A stretch of DNA of 64,000 nt from an uncultured Eubacterium sp. (lineage in GTDB: Bacteria; Bacillota; Clostridia; Lachnospirales; Lachnospiraceae). The position numbers and the translations under genes are program-made. The stretch spans positions 62,001 to 126,000 of the forward strand of contig CAJTMV010000004.1 of assembly GCA_910577225.1 (NCBI GenBank), given 5' to 3'. Below, piece by piece: positions 19,522 through 29,977 of the stretch. Below the pieces are notes generated by a model, which worked only from the letters and a program-made list of their open reading frames with translations, did not search any database and was not told the origin of the DNA. Position 1 is the first letter of the stretch, and each line of letters begins with the position of its first letter.

Positions 19522-22500
19522 GTGACGACTGAACAGGAAAGGACAGAAGGATTAGAACTACAAAAAGTTGGTATACAGATATTATCGGATGAGGGATTGG
19601 CAAATATTTTTCCAAATTATGAGGACCTGTTAGATAACATAGAAAAGTGCAGAAAGAGAATTTGTCAGGCAAACCGAAAAGGACATTATCAATACAATTT
19701 AATGTATGATAATGTCTTTTCTATTATTGGAAAACGCGGGACGGGGAAGACGTCAGCTATTTTTACGCTAAAAAAGCTGATAGAGGAAAAGAGCGTGCAG
19801 GAACAAACGCAGGATTTACTGCTGCCGATTATTATGCCGGAATTATTTTCGGGAAAAGACGGGATTTTGGAATGGATTCTGGCAGGACTTGAAGACGAGG
19901 TAGACCGGATAGAAAAGAATGTGCAAAAAAGCGACGCGCAGCAGTTTTACCAGGCCTGCAGGTATCCGATGGACAAACAGTCCAATCTGCTGAGAAAAAA
20001 ATACGAACAGCTGCTGGAACAGAAATTTTCAGATAAATACAAAGCAGAAAGTGCAGACTCTTATTATGAGGCAATTGGAAATTCTGCAAAACAGGTAAAA
20101 AACAGTTATCAGCTGATCAAAAACATTTATGAATTTTGGGATATCCTGATTGAAAGTATACAGAACACATCTGGTATGGAAAAACATATGAAAGAACCTT
20201 TGATTTATTTTTTCTTTGATGATATTGATTTGTCGCCAGATAAGGTCGAAGAGCTGTTGACTGCAATCCGGGTATATCTGGCGCATCCGAATCTGATTGT
20301 TATTATAACGGCGGACGAAGATGTGTTTTTGGAAGTAATTGAAAATAAAATGGATGAAAAGATGGGCAGGCTGCAAAAAGACAAGAGAAAATATCTTTGG
20401 GTAAAGACGAATGAAACTTTTTATGATAGCTATGGAATGTTTTATCCAACAGTAAATCCGATGAAGGAAAATGTGGAAGATGGATTATCTGATATGGCAC
20501 GGATGTATCTGGGAAAAATATTGCCGCCATCGTCGAGATATTATTTAAAAATATTTCAGCATCCTGAGGACAGGAAAAATTTCGTTTGTTCTGTCGGAAA
20601 TAACACGGTATCTTTATTTGAGCTTTTGAATATGCAGATCAACAGACTGACCGGATTAAATGCGAATAGTACAGAAAATTTTTTACACTATAAAAAAGAA
20701 AAGATTATTTTTTATTTGGAGTTTATCGGAGATACGGCAAGGCAGATCAGTAATGAACTTTGGATTATTAATAATCTCGTAAATAATCTTCATCTGCTTT
20801 ATGGGAATCAGCATACAGAGCAGGAAAAAGTCAATCTGATTTATAATTATATATGCAGTTTTCTACATACTACATTCGTAAACAACCATCATATCATAGG
20901 AATTATAAACAATACGGATGTATTTATACGAGAGATCATAAAAAAGGAATATAATGATTGGAAATTGTATGTGAATTATAATTATCTGAATCATTTTTTG
21001 CAAAAGTACGGAGAAGAGTATGCAGATAATAAAGAACTTATAAGTGACATAGGCATGAAGATTTATGCAGTCTTATATTTTGTGGAAAATATTTTGCTGA
21101 TTCTGGAGAAAAAGGGTCTCTATAGGGGCAACCGTAAAAAAATACATGGTCTGCATCATTTTATTGATTTTTTATCCGCAGGAGGATTGGAAAGAAATTT
21201 GCTGCGAACAGCAATAGAACTGGATGAATTTTTGAATCAGTATGGGAATTTGCTGATTAATATTGACGATTTAAAAGATGAGGACAGTACGAATGTCAGG
21301 TTTATACGAAAATATTTTTATAAATTTGCATCTATAAAAAGTATGGATATCAGTCTTGATGATATTTATAACTGGTATATCAGGGATCAGAAATGGTTAA
21401 AAAAAATATGTCAGATTATGTTTTTATATTTCGAACATATATACAGATTTGATAAGGAAAATATGGAAAAAAGTCTGCTGACTGAAAAAGAATATTTGCA
21501 ATTTCTTTTCGAGGTAAGGGTTGCCGCGGAAATGAGAGCAAATTTTGTAAAATTTGTGTCTGTGATTGGACTCAGGGAGGAAGCAAAAAATCAGAATGGA
21601 TTGATTCGCAGAGCTTTCTATAAACTGACAAGAAGAAATGAATTAAATGCCAGAATATTGTCTCGGGAAAATGAGGGAAAGATAAAAAACTGGTTTCAAC
21701 AGAAAAAATTTGTTACAGTCACGCAGGTGTTAAATCAAATAAATGTTATGTCGTTATTTCCTAAAATTCAATCTGAAAATTGGGATAAGATACTAATGTA
21801 TATTAGCTATGATGTTCTGGAACCATTAATAATTAGAAAACTACCCGTGAGTTTATGTCAGGAAATTCTGATGCAGGTTTGGACACTCATAGAATGGTAT
21901 AAAGAGCAGATGAAATATATTATCATTCTGGATGTGAAAAAAGTATTGGAGTGTATGACTGTGCTGGAAGAATACAGAGATGGAGAATATGCAGATGAAA
22001 TACAAAATTTTAGAAATGCTATTCCAGCGTTCGGAGAGGAATTCGAAGGTAAAATTGTACTAAAGAGGAGAAATCCGGCAGTAATAAACTTTCTTCAACT
22101 CATACAGGATATAAACAGGGATGCGTTGACTGGCAGCAGGGTAGTCACAAAATCGTATAGTGATAGTTATGTGGAATACAGCAATACGTGTGAAGAAATT
22201 TATAGATGTATGGATCTTGGAATTGATGCAGGTGATTTGCAGGAAGTTGACAATGGATTGAAATTATTAGAAAATATATATGTTGCAAAAGTGATTCAGC
22301 AACTTTTATTTATTGGTACGGTGATCAACAATCTGCAGGAAATAAATTATAATCAAAATAATATATATTTTGAGCTTTATAGATTTGTGAGAGATAACAT
22401 TATAAAAGACACAGATGAAAGAAAAGAACAGGATATGGAACAAGAGCAAAATGTTAAAAGAATGAAAATTATTTTAAAAAATAATATTGAGAAATGGATA

Positions 22501-22572
22501 AAAGATGCCAAAAAGGATTATCTAAACAAAGTATTGTCAAATGAAACTTACAGGGTGAATACCGATGAATAA
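19522..22572 (+). CDS. rdrA: RdrA-like P-loop ATPase of a RADAR anti-phage system
   Basis: A 1016-residue protein with a GTG start. The Walker A motif GKRGTGKTS is at residues 70-78. A Walker B-like FFFDDIDLS has its aspartates at 233-234, followed by a sensor-like LIVIITADED strand. The rest is long, helical, rich in Lys, Asn and Ile, and has no recognised domain. The pairing with a 969-residue adenosine-deaminase protein whose start overlaps its stop by eight bases is the defining RADAR arrangement. In studied systems RdrA assembles rings that associate with RdrB and respond to phage infection. Base composition is clearly more AT-rich than the gltD and recA flanks, which suggests horizontal acquisition. 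Confidence 0.8.
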   Translation: MTTEQERTEGLELQKVGIQILSDEGLANIFPNYEDLLDNIEKCRKRICQANRKGHYQYNLMYDNVFSIIGKRGTGKTSAIFTLKKLIEEKSVQEQTQDLLLPIIMPELFSGKDGILEWILAGLEDEVDRIEKNVQKSDAQQFYQACRYPMDKQSNLLRKKYEQLLEQKFSDKYKAESADSYYEAIGNSAKQVKNSYQLIKNIYEFWDILIESIQNTSGMEKHMKEPLIYFFFDDIDLSPDKVEELLTAIRVYLAHPNLIVIITADEDVFLEVIENKMDEKMGRLQKDKRKYLWVKTNETFYDSYGMFYPTVNPMKENVEDGLSDMARMYLGKILPPSSRYYLKIFQHPEDRKNFVCSVGNNTVSLFELLNMQINRLTGLNANSTENFLHYKKEKIIFYLEFIGDTARQISNELWIINNLVNNLHLLYGNQHTEQEKVNLIYNYICSFLHTTFVNNHHIIGIINNTDVFIREIIKKEYNDWKLYVNYNYLNHFLQKYGEEYADNKELISDIGMKIYAVLYFVENILLILEKKGLYRGNRKKIHGLHHFIDFLSAGGLERNLLRTAIELDEFLNQYGNLLINIDDLKDEDSTNVRFIRKYFYKFASIKSMDISLDDIYNWYIRDQKWLKKICQIMFLYFEHIYRFDKENMEKSLLTEKEYLQFLFEVRVAAEMRANFVKFVSVIGLREEAKNQNGLIRRAFYKLTRRNELNARILSRENEGKIKNWFQQKKFVTVTQVLNQINVMSLFPKIQSENWDKILMYISYDVLEPLIIRKLPVSLCQEILMQVWTLIEWYKEQMKYIIILDVKKVLECMTVLEEYRDGEYADEIQNFRNAIPAFGEEFEGKIVLKRRNPAVINFLQLIQDINRDALTGSRVVTKSYSDSYVEYSNTCEEIYRCMDLGIDAGDLQEVDNGLKLLENIYVAKVIQQLLFIGTVINNLQEINYNQNNIYFELYRFVRDNIIKDTDERKEQDMEQEQNVKRMKIILKNNIEKWIKDAKKDYLNKVLSNETYRVNTDE

Positions 22573-25474
22573 AAACAGAAGCACACAGATCCTGGAAATC
22601 CTGCTGCTGCCGTATAGTTATAAGGAACGAGAAGAAAGCCGGATTTTTATTGATTTTTTTACTGCGTATGCCCAGATGCTTAGCGAAGATAATATCGGAA
22701 TCGCACAGGCGGCGAACAGAAGAAAACTGATGGGACAGTTTGGCAGTGCAAAGAAAAAACTGATCGATTATCTGGTGGAAAAATGTACCTGTACGCCGAG
22801 AAATCTGGATGATGTATCTATGCTTTTTGAATTGTTTTTTCCGAAAGATGAAATATTAGATATGCAGTGCGAAAGCATTGAGGATAAGCTGTATTGCTTT
22901 TATATCTGCAATCTGGTTAAAATAGCGGAATCATTGCTGACGTTTCGGGATGGTATGGTGTCCATTCGTACATGGAACAGGGAAGGAAGTGAGAAAGAGG
23001 ATATTTTTGGTCTGCAGCAGGCATTTGACAAAGTGGAGATATGGAATCAGCTATCCAGAATTATAACGACAGATACGCTGGTAGCTTTGTTTATTGTACA
23101 ATGTGGTCTGAATATGACCGCATTGTACGAACAAAGTTCCATGATTTCCTTATCGGACAAACTGCTTGGCAAAGTATTGCAAAAAGGAATGGCAGAAACA
23201 CATCTTCATTTAAATGCCGGTTATGATTTTCAGACGATGTGGGAAAAAAACATGGATTTAAATTTATGGCGTAAAATTCTGACATCCGGGAACGATCTTT
23301 CAAAAACGGATCTGAAGTTATTATTTATTGAGGCAGTTATACGAATCTGTCTGATCAGTTTTTTGAATGGAACGCAGGAAAGCCGCCTGTCTTTTGATGA
23401 ATATGGTTACCGATATTTGCCAGAATATATCAGAAATTTTGTAGCAGATGCTTTTTCGGGCAGCAGGCGGATGCAGCAGGAACCGGATACATACGAAAAG
23501 ATTTTGGATTTTTATATCGGACATCATGTGCAGTTGCATCGGGAAGATTATCTGTTCCAGGATATTTATAAAGATTATAAAGAACTGCATACAGGATCGG
23601 AGATTATTTTTTTGTATCAGTGTTTTGCTTATGAGAAAAGACAACGAGATCCGTATTTTCGCAGAATCTTTTTAAACTATATTCGAATAAAAAATGCTTT
23701 TTATCATAAAAGTACGCAGCGCAATGGGATGCAGGGACTGGACCTGTTTCGAAGATTTTATGACCATGCAAAAAAAGCGGCGTATCCAGATCATGACGCA
23801 AAGATTTTGATGCAGGCAGCGCTTCACAAACATCTGAATATGTCTTTTTTAAAGAAGCTGGAAGTGCGTGTGGCTCCGGATTATGGAAAACATAACGATT
23901 TTTCACTTGAATATGAAGTTGTACGGGAAAATTTAAAGCGGTCACTGGCAGAGCAGACAGAACGGATATTATCCGCTTATCGGATGCTGATGCTGGAACG
24001 TCTGGTGTCTGTACAGCAGGCGGAAAGGATAGCAGAAAAAGAAAGAAAAACCGGACATTATTTGTTGATGGAGCAGCTGAAAAAGGAATATGCAATTGCA
24101 TTTAAAGAATTTCATTTTCCGACGATTGGGATTGTGTTTCACTTTTTGAAAAGAGAATCCTTAGATGATATTGCGGGATTTTTTTGCTGGAGAGGAATTG
24201 AAGATGATCTTGTAAAATATTCTGATCACAGACTGATACTGAGAAAAAAGATGGCAAATATGGCAAAAGCCATAGAAGAACTGCGTTCAGAGGTTCCATA
24301 TCTGCACGAATATATTGTCGGGATCGACGCGGCATCGAATGAAAATGCGGCAGAACCATGGATCATGTCCCCGGCATTTCAGCTGATACGGACAAAATAT
24401 AATATAAAACCGGTGCTGCATACGTCTCATTTTGGAGCGAATCAATATCAAAAAATTGCAAATATTGGATTTACGTATCATGTTGGGGAAGATTTCAGAC
24501 ATCCATTGTCCGGACTGCGTCATGTCGATGAAGTGCTTGGCCGTTTTTTTTACAAATCCGGAGACCGGCTTGGACATGCAATTGTACTTGGCATGGACAT
24601 AGAACGCTGGATTTTGGAAAATGAAATTGTAGAACTCAAGGCGAGGGAAGAGTTGGAAAATTACCTGTGGCTGTGGGGCAGGATGATGTATGACGGATGG
24701 AATGCACCGGTACAGATGAATGTGCTGGAAGGACGGATATTATCACTGGCAGAAGATATTTATGATGTTTATGACAGGAAGAATTTAAACAATATGGATG
24801 TAGCGTTGCTGTACAAAGCATACGAGCTGAAGTTTGATATAAATCATGAGCAAATATTAAAAGACTGTCTGGCAGACGAGACAGAACACAGTGCAGGCGC
24901 TGGCCGTATAAGCGGAACATTTTGTAAATATAGTAAAGATGCCTGCGCGCTGAGCGGATATAGTTTCTGGAATGAAAAAAAGCTGCTATGCACACAATAC
25001 TGTCCGGTTTTTGAGCGTAGGTGTGAACGTGTGAAATTGGTGTCTGTAAGTGAAGCAGATATTCCTTTGCTGCAGTTTATCCAGGATAAGCTGATTGATA
25101 AGATCGAACGGCTTGGAATTTTTATCGAGACAAATCCAACTTCAAATCTGACGATTGGTGAAATTTGTCAGATGAGCCGCCATCCAATTTTTAAATTAAA
25201 TGCGCTGACAGATGCAGAGCATATGCATCATGCAATGGTAACGATTAATGCGGACGATCCGGCGGTATTCCATACCGATGTGGAAAATGAGATTGCGTAT
25301 GTTTATCATGCGCTGGAACACGATGGTTATAAAAAAGAACAGATCCTTCGCTGGATAGACAAAATACGCGAGTATGGATTGCAAAGCAGCTTTGTCTCTG
25401 AAACGAAGGATACGGAAACGATGCTTACAGAAATAACAGATATTTTAAATATACTGTCCTGTCGTCGAAAGTGA
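22565..25474 (+). CDS. rdrB: RdrB-like adenosine deaminase of a RADAR anti-phage system
   Basis: A 969-residue protein with a split adenosine-deaminase active site. The metal ligands H213 and H215 lie in THLHLNAG, H639 and the proton-shuttle candidate E642 in YHVGED, H671 in RLGHA, and D897-D898 in NADDPAVFHTD. The TNPTSNLTIG motif upstream of the aspartates is also typical of the family. All key residues are present, so it should be active. It is far longer than metabolic deaminases (about 350 residues), with large insertions as in RdrB. RADAR deaminases convert adenosine in RNA or ATP pools to inosine on infection. Its start codon overlaps the rdrA stop, implying coupled translation. Confidence 0.85.
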   Translation: MNKNRSTQILEILLLPYSYKEREESRIFIDFFTAYAQMLSEDNIGIAQAANRRKLMGQFGSAKKKLIDYLVEKCTCTPRNLDDVSMLFELFFPKDEILDMQCESIEDKLYCFYICNLVKIAESLLTFRDGMVSIRTWNREGSEKEDIFGLQQAFDKVEIWNQLSRIITTDTLVALFIVQCGLNMTALYEQSSMISLSDKLLGKVLQKGMAETHLHLNAGYDFQTMWEKNMDLNLWRKILTSGNDLSKTDLKLLFIEAVIRICLISFLNGTQESRLSFDEYGYRYLPEYIRNFVADAFSGSRRMQQEPDTYEKILDFYIGHHVQLHREDYLFQDIYKDYKELHTGSEIIFLYQCFAYEKRQRDPYFRRIFLNYIRIKNAFYHKSTQRNGMQGLDLFRRFYDHAKKAAYPDHDAKILMQAALHKHLNMSFLKKLEVRVAPDYGKHNDFSLEYEVVRENLKRSLAEQTERILSAYRMLMLERLVSVQQAERIAEKERKTGHYLLMEQLKKEYAIAFKEFHFPTIGIVFHFLKRESLDDIAGFFCWRGIEDDLVKYSDHRLILRKKMANMAKAIEELRSEVPYLHEYIVGIDAASNENAAEPWIMSPAFQLIRTKYNIKPVLHTSHFGANQYQKIANIGFTYHVGEDFRHPLSGLRHVDEVLGRFFYKSGDRLGHAIVLGMDIERWILENEIVELKAREELENYLWLWGRMMYDGWNAPVQMNVLEGRILSLAEDIYDVYDRKNLNNMDVALLYKAYELKFDINHEQILKDCLADETEHSAGAGRISGTFCKYSKDACALSGYSFWNEKKLLCTQYCPVFERRCERVKLVSVSEADIPLLQFIQDKLIDKIERLGIFIETNPTSNLTIGEICQMSRHPIFKLNALTDAEHMHHAMVTINADDPAVFHTDVENEIAYVYHALEHDGYKKEQILRWIDKIREYGLQSSFVSETKDTETMLTEITDILNILSCRRK

Positions 25475-25515
25475 ATTTAGCATCCGCAGACGGCATAAAA
25501 TCAATGAAAAAACTA

Positions 25516-25544
25516 TTGACGAATCACCGTACAGAGCTTATAAT
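25516..25544 (+). promoter_or_regulatory. Predicted distal promoter upstream of recA
   Basis: TTGACG at 25516-25521, a 17-base spacer, and TATAAT at 25539-25544. It would give a leader of about 190 bases ahead of recA. No short gene is evident between it and the proximal promoter. Confidence 0.55.
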
Positions 25545-25658
25545 ACAAATATCCATGTAATCTTAGATATCTTAATTTTAAAAGAAACAGTTCGTAAATC
25601 GTTCCCCAATATTCCGCCCATCGCCAGCAACCGATATCAGTTTCAGCAAATTTGTGCA

Positions 25659-25687
25659 TTGACAGGAATGGAAAATTGTACTAGTAT
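25659..25687 (+). promoter_or_regulatory. Predicted proximal recA promoter
   Basis: TTGACA at 25659-25664, a 17-base spacer, and TAGTAT at 25682-25687. Confidence 0.7.
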
Positions 25688-25700
25688 AAATACAAATACA

Positions 25701-25713
25701 CGAACACTTGTTC
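25701..25713 (+). promoter_or_regulatory. LexA (SOS) box of recA
   Basis: CGAACACTTGTTC contains GAAC-N4-GTTC, the Gram-positive LexA/DinR operator core. It lies just downstream of the proximal -10, where bound LexA would block initiation. Confidence 0.8.
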
Positions 25714-25738
25714 ACATCCCGAAATGAAGGAGAAAAAT

Positions 25739-26893
25739 ATGGCGAAAGAATCAAAGGAAATCAAAGAGAGCAAAGAAGATAAATTGAAAGCGCTGGATGC
25801 GGCGATTCTTCAGATAGAAAAGCAGTATGGGGCAGGTTCTGTGATGCGGCTTGGGGAACCGGGGCATAATATGAATGTGGCGACCGTGCCGACCGGCTCG
25901 CTGAGCCTTGATCTGGCACTGGGACTCGGGGGACTGCCAAAGGGCAGGATTATTGAAATCTACGGACCGGAATCCAGCGGTAAGACGACGGTTGCCCTGC
26001 ATGTGGTGGCGGAAGTACAAAAAACAGGAGGCATCGCAGCGTTTATTGACGCGGAGCATGCGCTGGATCCGGCTTATGCGCGCAAGATTGGCGTACAGAT
26101 CGAAGATTTGTATATTTCACAGCCGGATAACGGCGAACAGGCGTTAGAGATTACAGAAACGATGGTTCGTTCGGGGGCGGTAGATGTCGTGATTGTCGAT
26201 TCCGTGGCGGCGCTTGTTCCAAAAGCGGAAATCGACGGCGATATGGGAGACTCCCACGTCGGTCTGCAGGCGCGTTTAATGTCGCAGGGCCTGCGCAAAC
26301 TGATCGGTATTATTAGTAAAACGGATTGCGTCGTTATTTTTATCAATCAGCTGCGTGAAAAGATCGGCGTGATGTTTGGAAATCCGGAGACGACTACCGG
26401 CGGGCGGGCGCTGAAATTTTACTCCTCGGTTCGTCTGGACGTCAGAAAGATCGAGACGCTCAAACAGGGCGGTATTATGGTAGGCAACCGTACACGTATT
26501 AAAGTCGTCAAAAATAAAATTGCGCCGCCTTTTAAAGAAGCGGAATTTGACATTATGTTCGGCGAAGGAATTTCCAGAGAAGGCGATATTTTGGATATAG
26601 CGGCGAATCTGGGTATTGTGAATAAGTCCGGCGCATGGTATGCATACGAGGGAGAAAAGATTGGCCAGGGCAGGGAGAACGCGAAACAGCTGCTAAGAGA
26701 GCGGCCGGAGCTTTGCGATGAGATCGATCAGAAAGTGCGTGCGCATTACGAACAGCTTCGCAGAGAAGAGGCGGAAAAGGAGGCTGCAGAGGCTGCGGCA
26801 AAAAAATCAGATGCAGGAGCAAAAGCCCCGGCAAAGAAACAGGAGACGACAGGAGAAAAAACGGCTGAGGATAGCGTACAGGGTAATAAATAA
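25739..26893 (+). CDS. recA: Recombinase RecA
   Basis: A 384-residue DNA-strand-exchange ATPase. GPESSGKTT is the Walker [10 protein letters not shown] is near Walker B, and the DNA-binding loops ([15 protein letters not shown] and [19 protein letters not shown]) are present. The C-terminal tail is rich in Ala, Lys and Glu. I chose ATG 25739, after AAGGAG, over an in-frame ATG at 25724 that overlaps that ribosome site. SOS control is indicated by the LexA box. It overlaps recX by one base. Confidence 0.98.
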   Translation: MAKESKEIKESKEDKLKALDAAILQIEKQYGAGSVMRLGEPGHNMNVATVPTGSLSLDLALGLGGLPKGRIIEIYGPESSGKTTVALHVVAEVQKTGGIAAFIDAEHALDPAYARKIGVQIEDLYISQPDNGEQALEITETMVRSGAVDVVIVDSVAALVPKAEIDGDMGDSHVGLQARLMSQGLRKLIGIISKTDCVVIFINQLREKIGVMFGNPETTTGGRALKFYSSVRLDVRKIETLKQGGIMVGNRTRIKVVKNKIAPPFKEAEFDIMFGEGISREGDILDIAANLGIVNKSGAWYAYEGEKIGQGRENAKQLLRERPELCDEIDQKVRAHYEQLRREEAEKEAAEAAAKKSDAGAKAPAKKQETTGEKTAEDSVQGNK

Positions 26894-27516
26894 TGATAAT
26901 TGTGACAGAAATAACGGCTCTTGCACACAGCAAAGGAAAGGTAAAGGTTTGCTTTGAACAGGCAGAGTCTTTGATCTTATATTTATCGGAGGTTCGCAAC
27001 TATGGTCTGGAAGAACAGACGGCTGTCAGCGACGAGCTTTATGAAACGCTCTATCATGAAGTGGTCGGAAAACGGGCTGTAAAACGCGCGATGCATTTGT
27101 TGGAGAAAATGGACCGTACAGAAGCGCAGCTTGTCCGAAAGCTGTCAGAAAGCGGATATCCGGATGAACTTGTAAAAGAAGCGGTTGCTTATGTAAAGTC
27201 GTATCATTACATAGACGATGAACGATATGCCCGTACGTTTGTCCGCCTGAATCAGGAACGAAAAAGTATCGGGCGTATGAGGATGGATCTGCTTGCCAGG
27301 GGCGTTGCGGAAGATATCGTTGTGCGTGCGCTGGAAGAGGAGACAGAGACAGAACCGGAAGCTCTGATACAAAAAATACTGGAAAAGAAACAGTTCAACC
27401 CGCAGACCGCCACACACAGGGAAACGGCGAAAATGTATCAGTTTTTGCTGCGCAAAGGATTTCGCAGCTCTGAAATTATGCATCTGTTAAAAGATATGGA
27501 TTCGTATGTACAGTAA
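26893..27516 (+). CDS. recX: Regulatory protein RecX
   Basis: A 207-residue helical protein that modulates RecA filaments. It shows the repeated three-helix RecX pattern (RAMHLLEKMDRTEAQLVRKL, then YIDDERYARTFVR). Its ATG is the last base of the recA stop, so it is co-expressed with its target. Length is typical. Confidence 0.93.
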   Translation: MIIVTEITALAHSKGKVKVCFEQAESLILYLSEVRNYGLEEQTAVSDELYETLYHEVVGKRAVKRAMHLLEKMDRTEAQLVRKLSESGYPDELVKEAVAYVKSYHYIDDERYARTFVRLNQERKSIGRMRMDLLARGVAEDIVVRALEEETETEPEALIQKILEKKQFNPQTATHRETAKMYQFLLRKGFRSSEIMHLLKDMDSYVQ

Positions 27517-27556
27517 CCTGCTTTTATCATAGTTTCAGTCTGAGATTAGAATCTGC

Positions 27557-27585
27557 TTGACATAATGCGGAGGAAAGTATAAAAT
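27557..27585 (+). promoter_or_regulatory. Predicted rny promoter
   Basis: TTGACA at 27557-27562, a 17-base spacer, and TAAAAT at 27580-27585, about 120 bases before the rny start. Confidence 0.6.
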
Positions 27586-27703
27586 TAAAGTGTTGTTATT
27601 TATGACTTGAACGATAATTTGCAGTCTGTGGATACAGAATACCTGCAGATTGCTATTGAGTGATGTTATATGTACAATGAAAACTAAATAAGGAGGTGCT
27701 CCT

Positions 27704-29257
27704 GTGTCACCAATACCAATCATCATTGCTGTATTAATTACAATTGTGATTTCGGCGCCGGTTACTTACTTTGTAACCTCTGCATACCAGAAAAAAGTCG
27801 TGGAGGCTAAGATAGGTTCCGCAGATGAAAAGGCAAGAGCGATTATTGATGAAGCGGTAAAGACGGCTGAGACGAAGAAGCGGGAATCTTTGTTGGAAGT
27901 AAAAGAAGAATCCATTCGGACAAAGAATGAGCTGGACCGTGAGATCAAAGAACGGCGGGCAGAGATTCAGCGCAACGAACGTCGAATCGAGCAGAAAGAA
28001 TCGAATCTGGATAAGAAGCTGGATGCGATTGAAAAGCGTGAAGCCGGATTTGCAGCCAAAGAAGAAGAGATCAACAGGCAGAAGGAAGAAGTCGCAAAGC
28101 TGAATGAGGAACGATTACAGGAACTGGAAAGAATCTCCGGACTTACCTCCGAACAGGCAAAAGAATATCTCTTAAAGACTGTAGAAGATGATGTAAAGCT
28201 CGACACTGCAAAAATGATTAAAGAAATGGAAACAAGGGCAAGAGAAGAAGCAGGAAAGAAAGCAAGGGATTATGTCGTAACTGCGATACAAAAATGTGCG
28301 GCCGATCATGTTGCTGAAACTTCGATCTCTGTTGTCCAGCTTCCGAATGATGAGATGAAAGGACGTATTATCGGTCGTGAAGGACGTAATATCCGTACGC
28401 TGGAAACGCTGACCGGAATCGATCTGATCATCGACGATACTCCGGAAGCGGTGATCCTTTCCGGCTTTGATCCGATCCGAAGAGAAGTAGCACGTATTGC
28501 GTTGGAAAAATTAATTGTAGACGGTCGTATCCATCCGGCCAGAATCGAAGAAATGGTTGAGAAGGCGCAAAAAGAAGTCGAGAACATGATTCGGGAAGAA
28601 GGCGAGACAGCTACGCTGGAAGCTGGCATTCATGGTCTTCATCCGGAGCTGGTACGTCTGCTGGGACGTATGAAGTTCAGAACGAGTTATGGCCAGAATG
28701 CGTTAAAGCATTCGATCGAAGTTGCGCAGCTGGCAGGACTGCTGGCGGCTGAGATTGGCATCGATGCCAGAACTGCAAAACGTGCAGGATTATTACATGA
28801 TATTGGAAAATCAGTTGACCATGAGATGGAAGGCTCACATATTCAGATCGGTGTGGATATTTGTAAAAAATACAAAGAGTCAGCCGTTATTATCAATGCA
28901 GTAGAAGCGCACCACGGCGATGTGGAGCCGCAGTCTTTGGTTGCATGTCTGGTACAGGCCGCTGATACGATCAGCGCGGCAAGACCAGGTGCAAGAAGAG
29001 AGACGTTAGAGACGTATTCGAATCGTCTTCAGCAGTTGGAAGATATTACAAACAACTTTAAAGGTGTTGAGAAATCTTTTGCTATTCAGGCAGGCAGGGA
29101 GGTTCGTATTATGGTTGTACCGGAGCAGGTTAGCGATGCGGATATGATCTTGCTCGCAAGAGAAATATCCAAACAGATTGAGTCGCAGTTACAATATCCG
29201 GGACAAATCAAGGTGAATGTAATTCGGGAATCAAGAGTGATAGATTACGCAAAATAA
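27704..29257 (+). CDS. rny: Ribonuclease Y
   Basis: A 517-residue membrane-anchored endoribonuclease that starts mRNA decay. The N-terminal membrane helix is at about residues 4-25. A long coiled coil rich in Glu, Lys and Arg runs to about residue 190. The KH domain follows ([15 protein letters not shown]). The HD domain has [10 protein letters not shown] and the catalytic LLHDIGKS. The GTG start has a strong AAGGAGG ribosome site. Confidence 0.97.
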   Translation: MSPIPIIIAVLITIVISAPVTYFVTSAYQKKVVEAKIGSADEKARAIIDEAVKTAETKKRESLLEVKEESIRTKNELDREIKERRAEIQRNERRIEQKESNLDKKLDAIEKREAGFAAKEEEINRQKEEVAKLNEERLQELERISGLTSEQAKEYLLKTVEDDVKLDTAKMIKEMETRAREEAGKKARDYVVTAIQKCAADHVAETSISVVQLPNDEMKGRIIGREGRNIRTLETLTGIDLIIDDTPEAVILSGFDPIRREVARIALEKLIVDGRIHPARIEEMVEKAQKEVENMIREEGETATLEAGIHGLHPELVRLLGRMKFRTSYGQNALKHSIEVAQLAGLLAAEIGIDARTAKRAGLLHDIGKSVDHEMEGSHIQIGVDICKKYKESAVIINAVEAHHGDVEPQSLVACLVQAADTISAARPGARRETLETYSNRLQQLEDITNNFKGVEKSFAIQAGREVRIMVVPEQVSDADMILLAREISKQIESQLQYPGQIKVNVIRESRVIDYAK

Positions 29258-29277
29258 TCATAATGAAAACATGACAG

Positions 29278-29315
29278 GCGCCAAGACCATTTGACAATGG
29301 TTTTGGCGCTTTTTT
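29278..29315 (+). terminator. Terminator after rny
   Basis: GCGCCAAGACCATT pairs with AATGGTTTTGGCGC (one G-U pair) around a TGAC loop, followed by six T. A very strong rho-independent signal. Confidence 0.92.
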
Positions 29316-29360
29316 CAAATAAAAAAGTAGCAGGCAGCAAGGAAACCGAACAGGAAGGAA

Positions 29361-29909
29361 ATGATGGATATGAAAAATAAGATTATACGTATTGACAGAA
29401 AATTAGAGTTTCAGGGAGTGATTCTGGATTTTTATACGGACTATATGAAGATGCCAGACGGAAAAGTTGTAAAATGGGATTTTATTTCACACCGCAAAGG
29501 TGCGGCGGCGGTTGTTCCGGTGATGGATGATGGAAAGATTTTGATGGTGCATCAGTACCGCAACGCATTGGAGCGCATGACGATTGAGATACCGGCTGGC
29601 GCCAGAGATCATATACAGGAAGATACAAAAGTCTGCGCGGCAAGAGAGCTGGAAGAAGAGACCGGATATCGCAGCGATCATCTGGAATTTCTGATTTCAC
29701 TGAAACCGACGGTCGCATATGACAATGAATTTATTGATATTTATGTGGCGAAAGATTTAAAACCCGGCAGACAGCATCTGGATCCTTATGAATTTATTGA
29801 ACTGGAAGCGATGGACCTTGACGTGCTGTGCGATAAAATATACGCGGGGGAGATTCAGGACGGAAAAACAGTCGCGGCTCTGATGGCTTATAAAAATAAA
29901 TACGCTTAA
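29361..29909 (+). CDS. NUDIX hydrolase, probable ADP-ribose pyrophosphatase
   Basis: A 182-residue protein. The Nudix box is at about residues 75-97 (RELEEETGY core preceded by E-x7), with one extra residue between the opening Gly and the first Glu. The nearby IPAG motif and the beta-strand preceding it match the ADP-sugar pyrophosphatase branch. It likely cleaves ADP-ribose to AMP and ribose-5-phosphate. AGGAAGGAA precedes the start. It is followed by spoIIM and xerD, an order common in this family of bacteria. Confidence 0.88.
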   Translation: MMDMKNKIIRIDRKLEFQGVILDFYTDYMKMPDGKVVKWDFISHRKGAAAVVPVMDDGKILMVHQYRNALERMTIEIPAGARDHIQEDTKVCAARELEEETGYRSDHLEFLISLKPTVAYDNEFIDIYVAKDLKPGRQHLDPYEFIELEAMDLDVLCDKIYAGEIQDGKTVAALMAYKNKYA

Positions 29910-29977
29910 AAATTTCTGCATAATAAATACAAAAGCGCATAAATTAAATTAATTGGAAAAAGAAAAAGAGACATGTA

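Noticed and set aside
22565..25474. Housekeeping adenosine or AMP deaminase
   Set aside because: The length (969 residues), the split motif layout, and the coupling to a large ATPase do not suit purine salvage enzymes.
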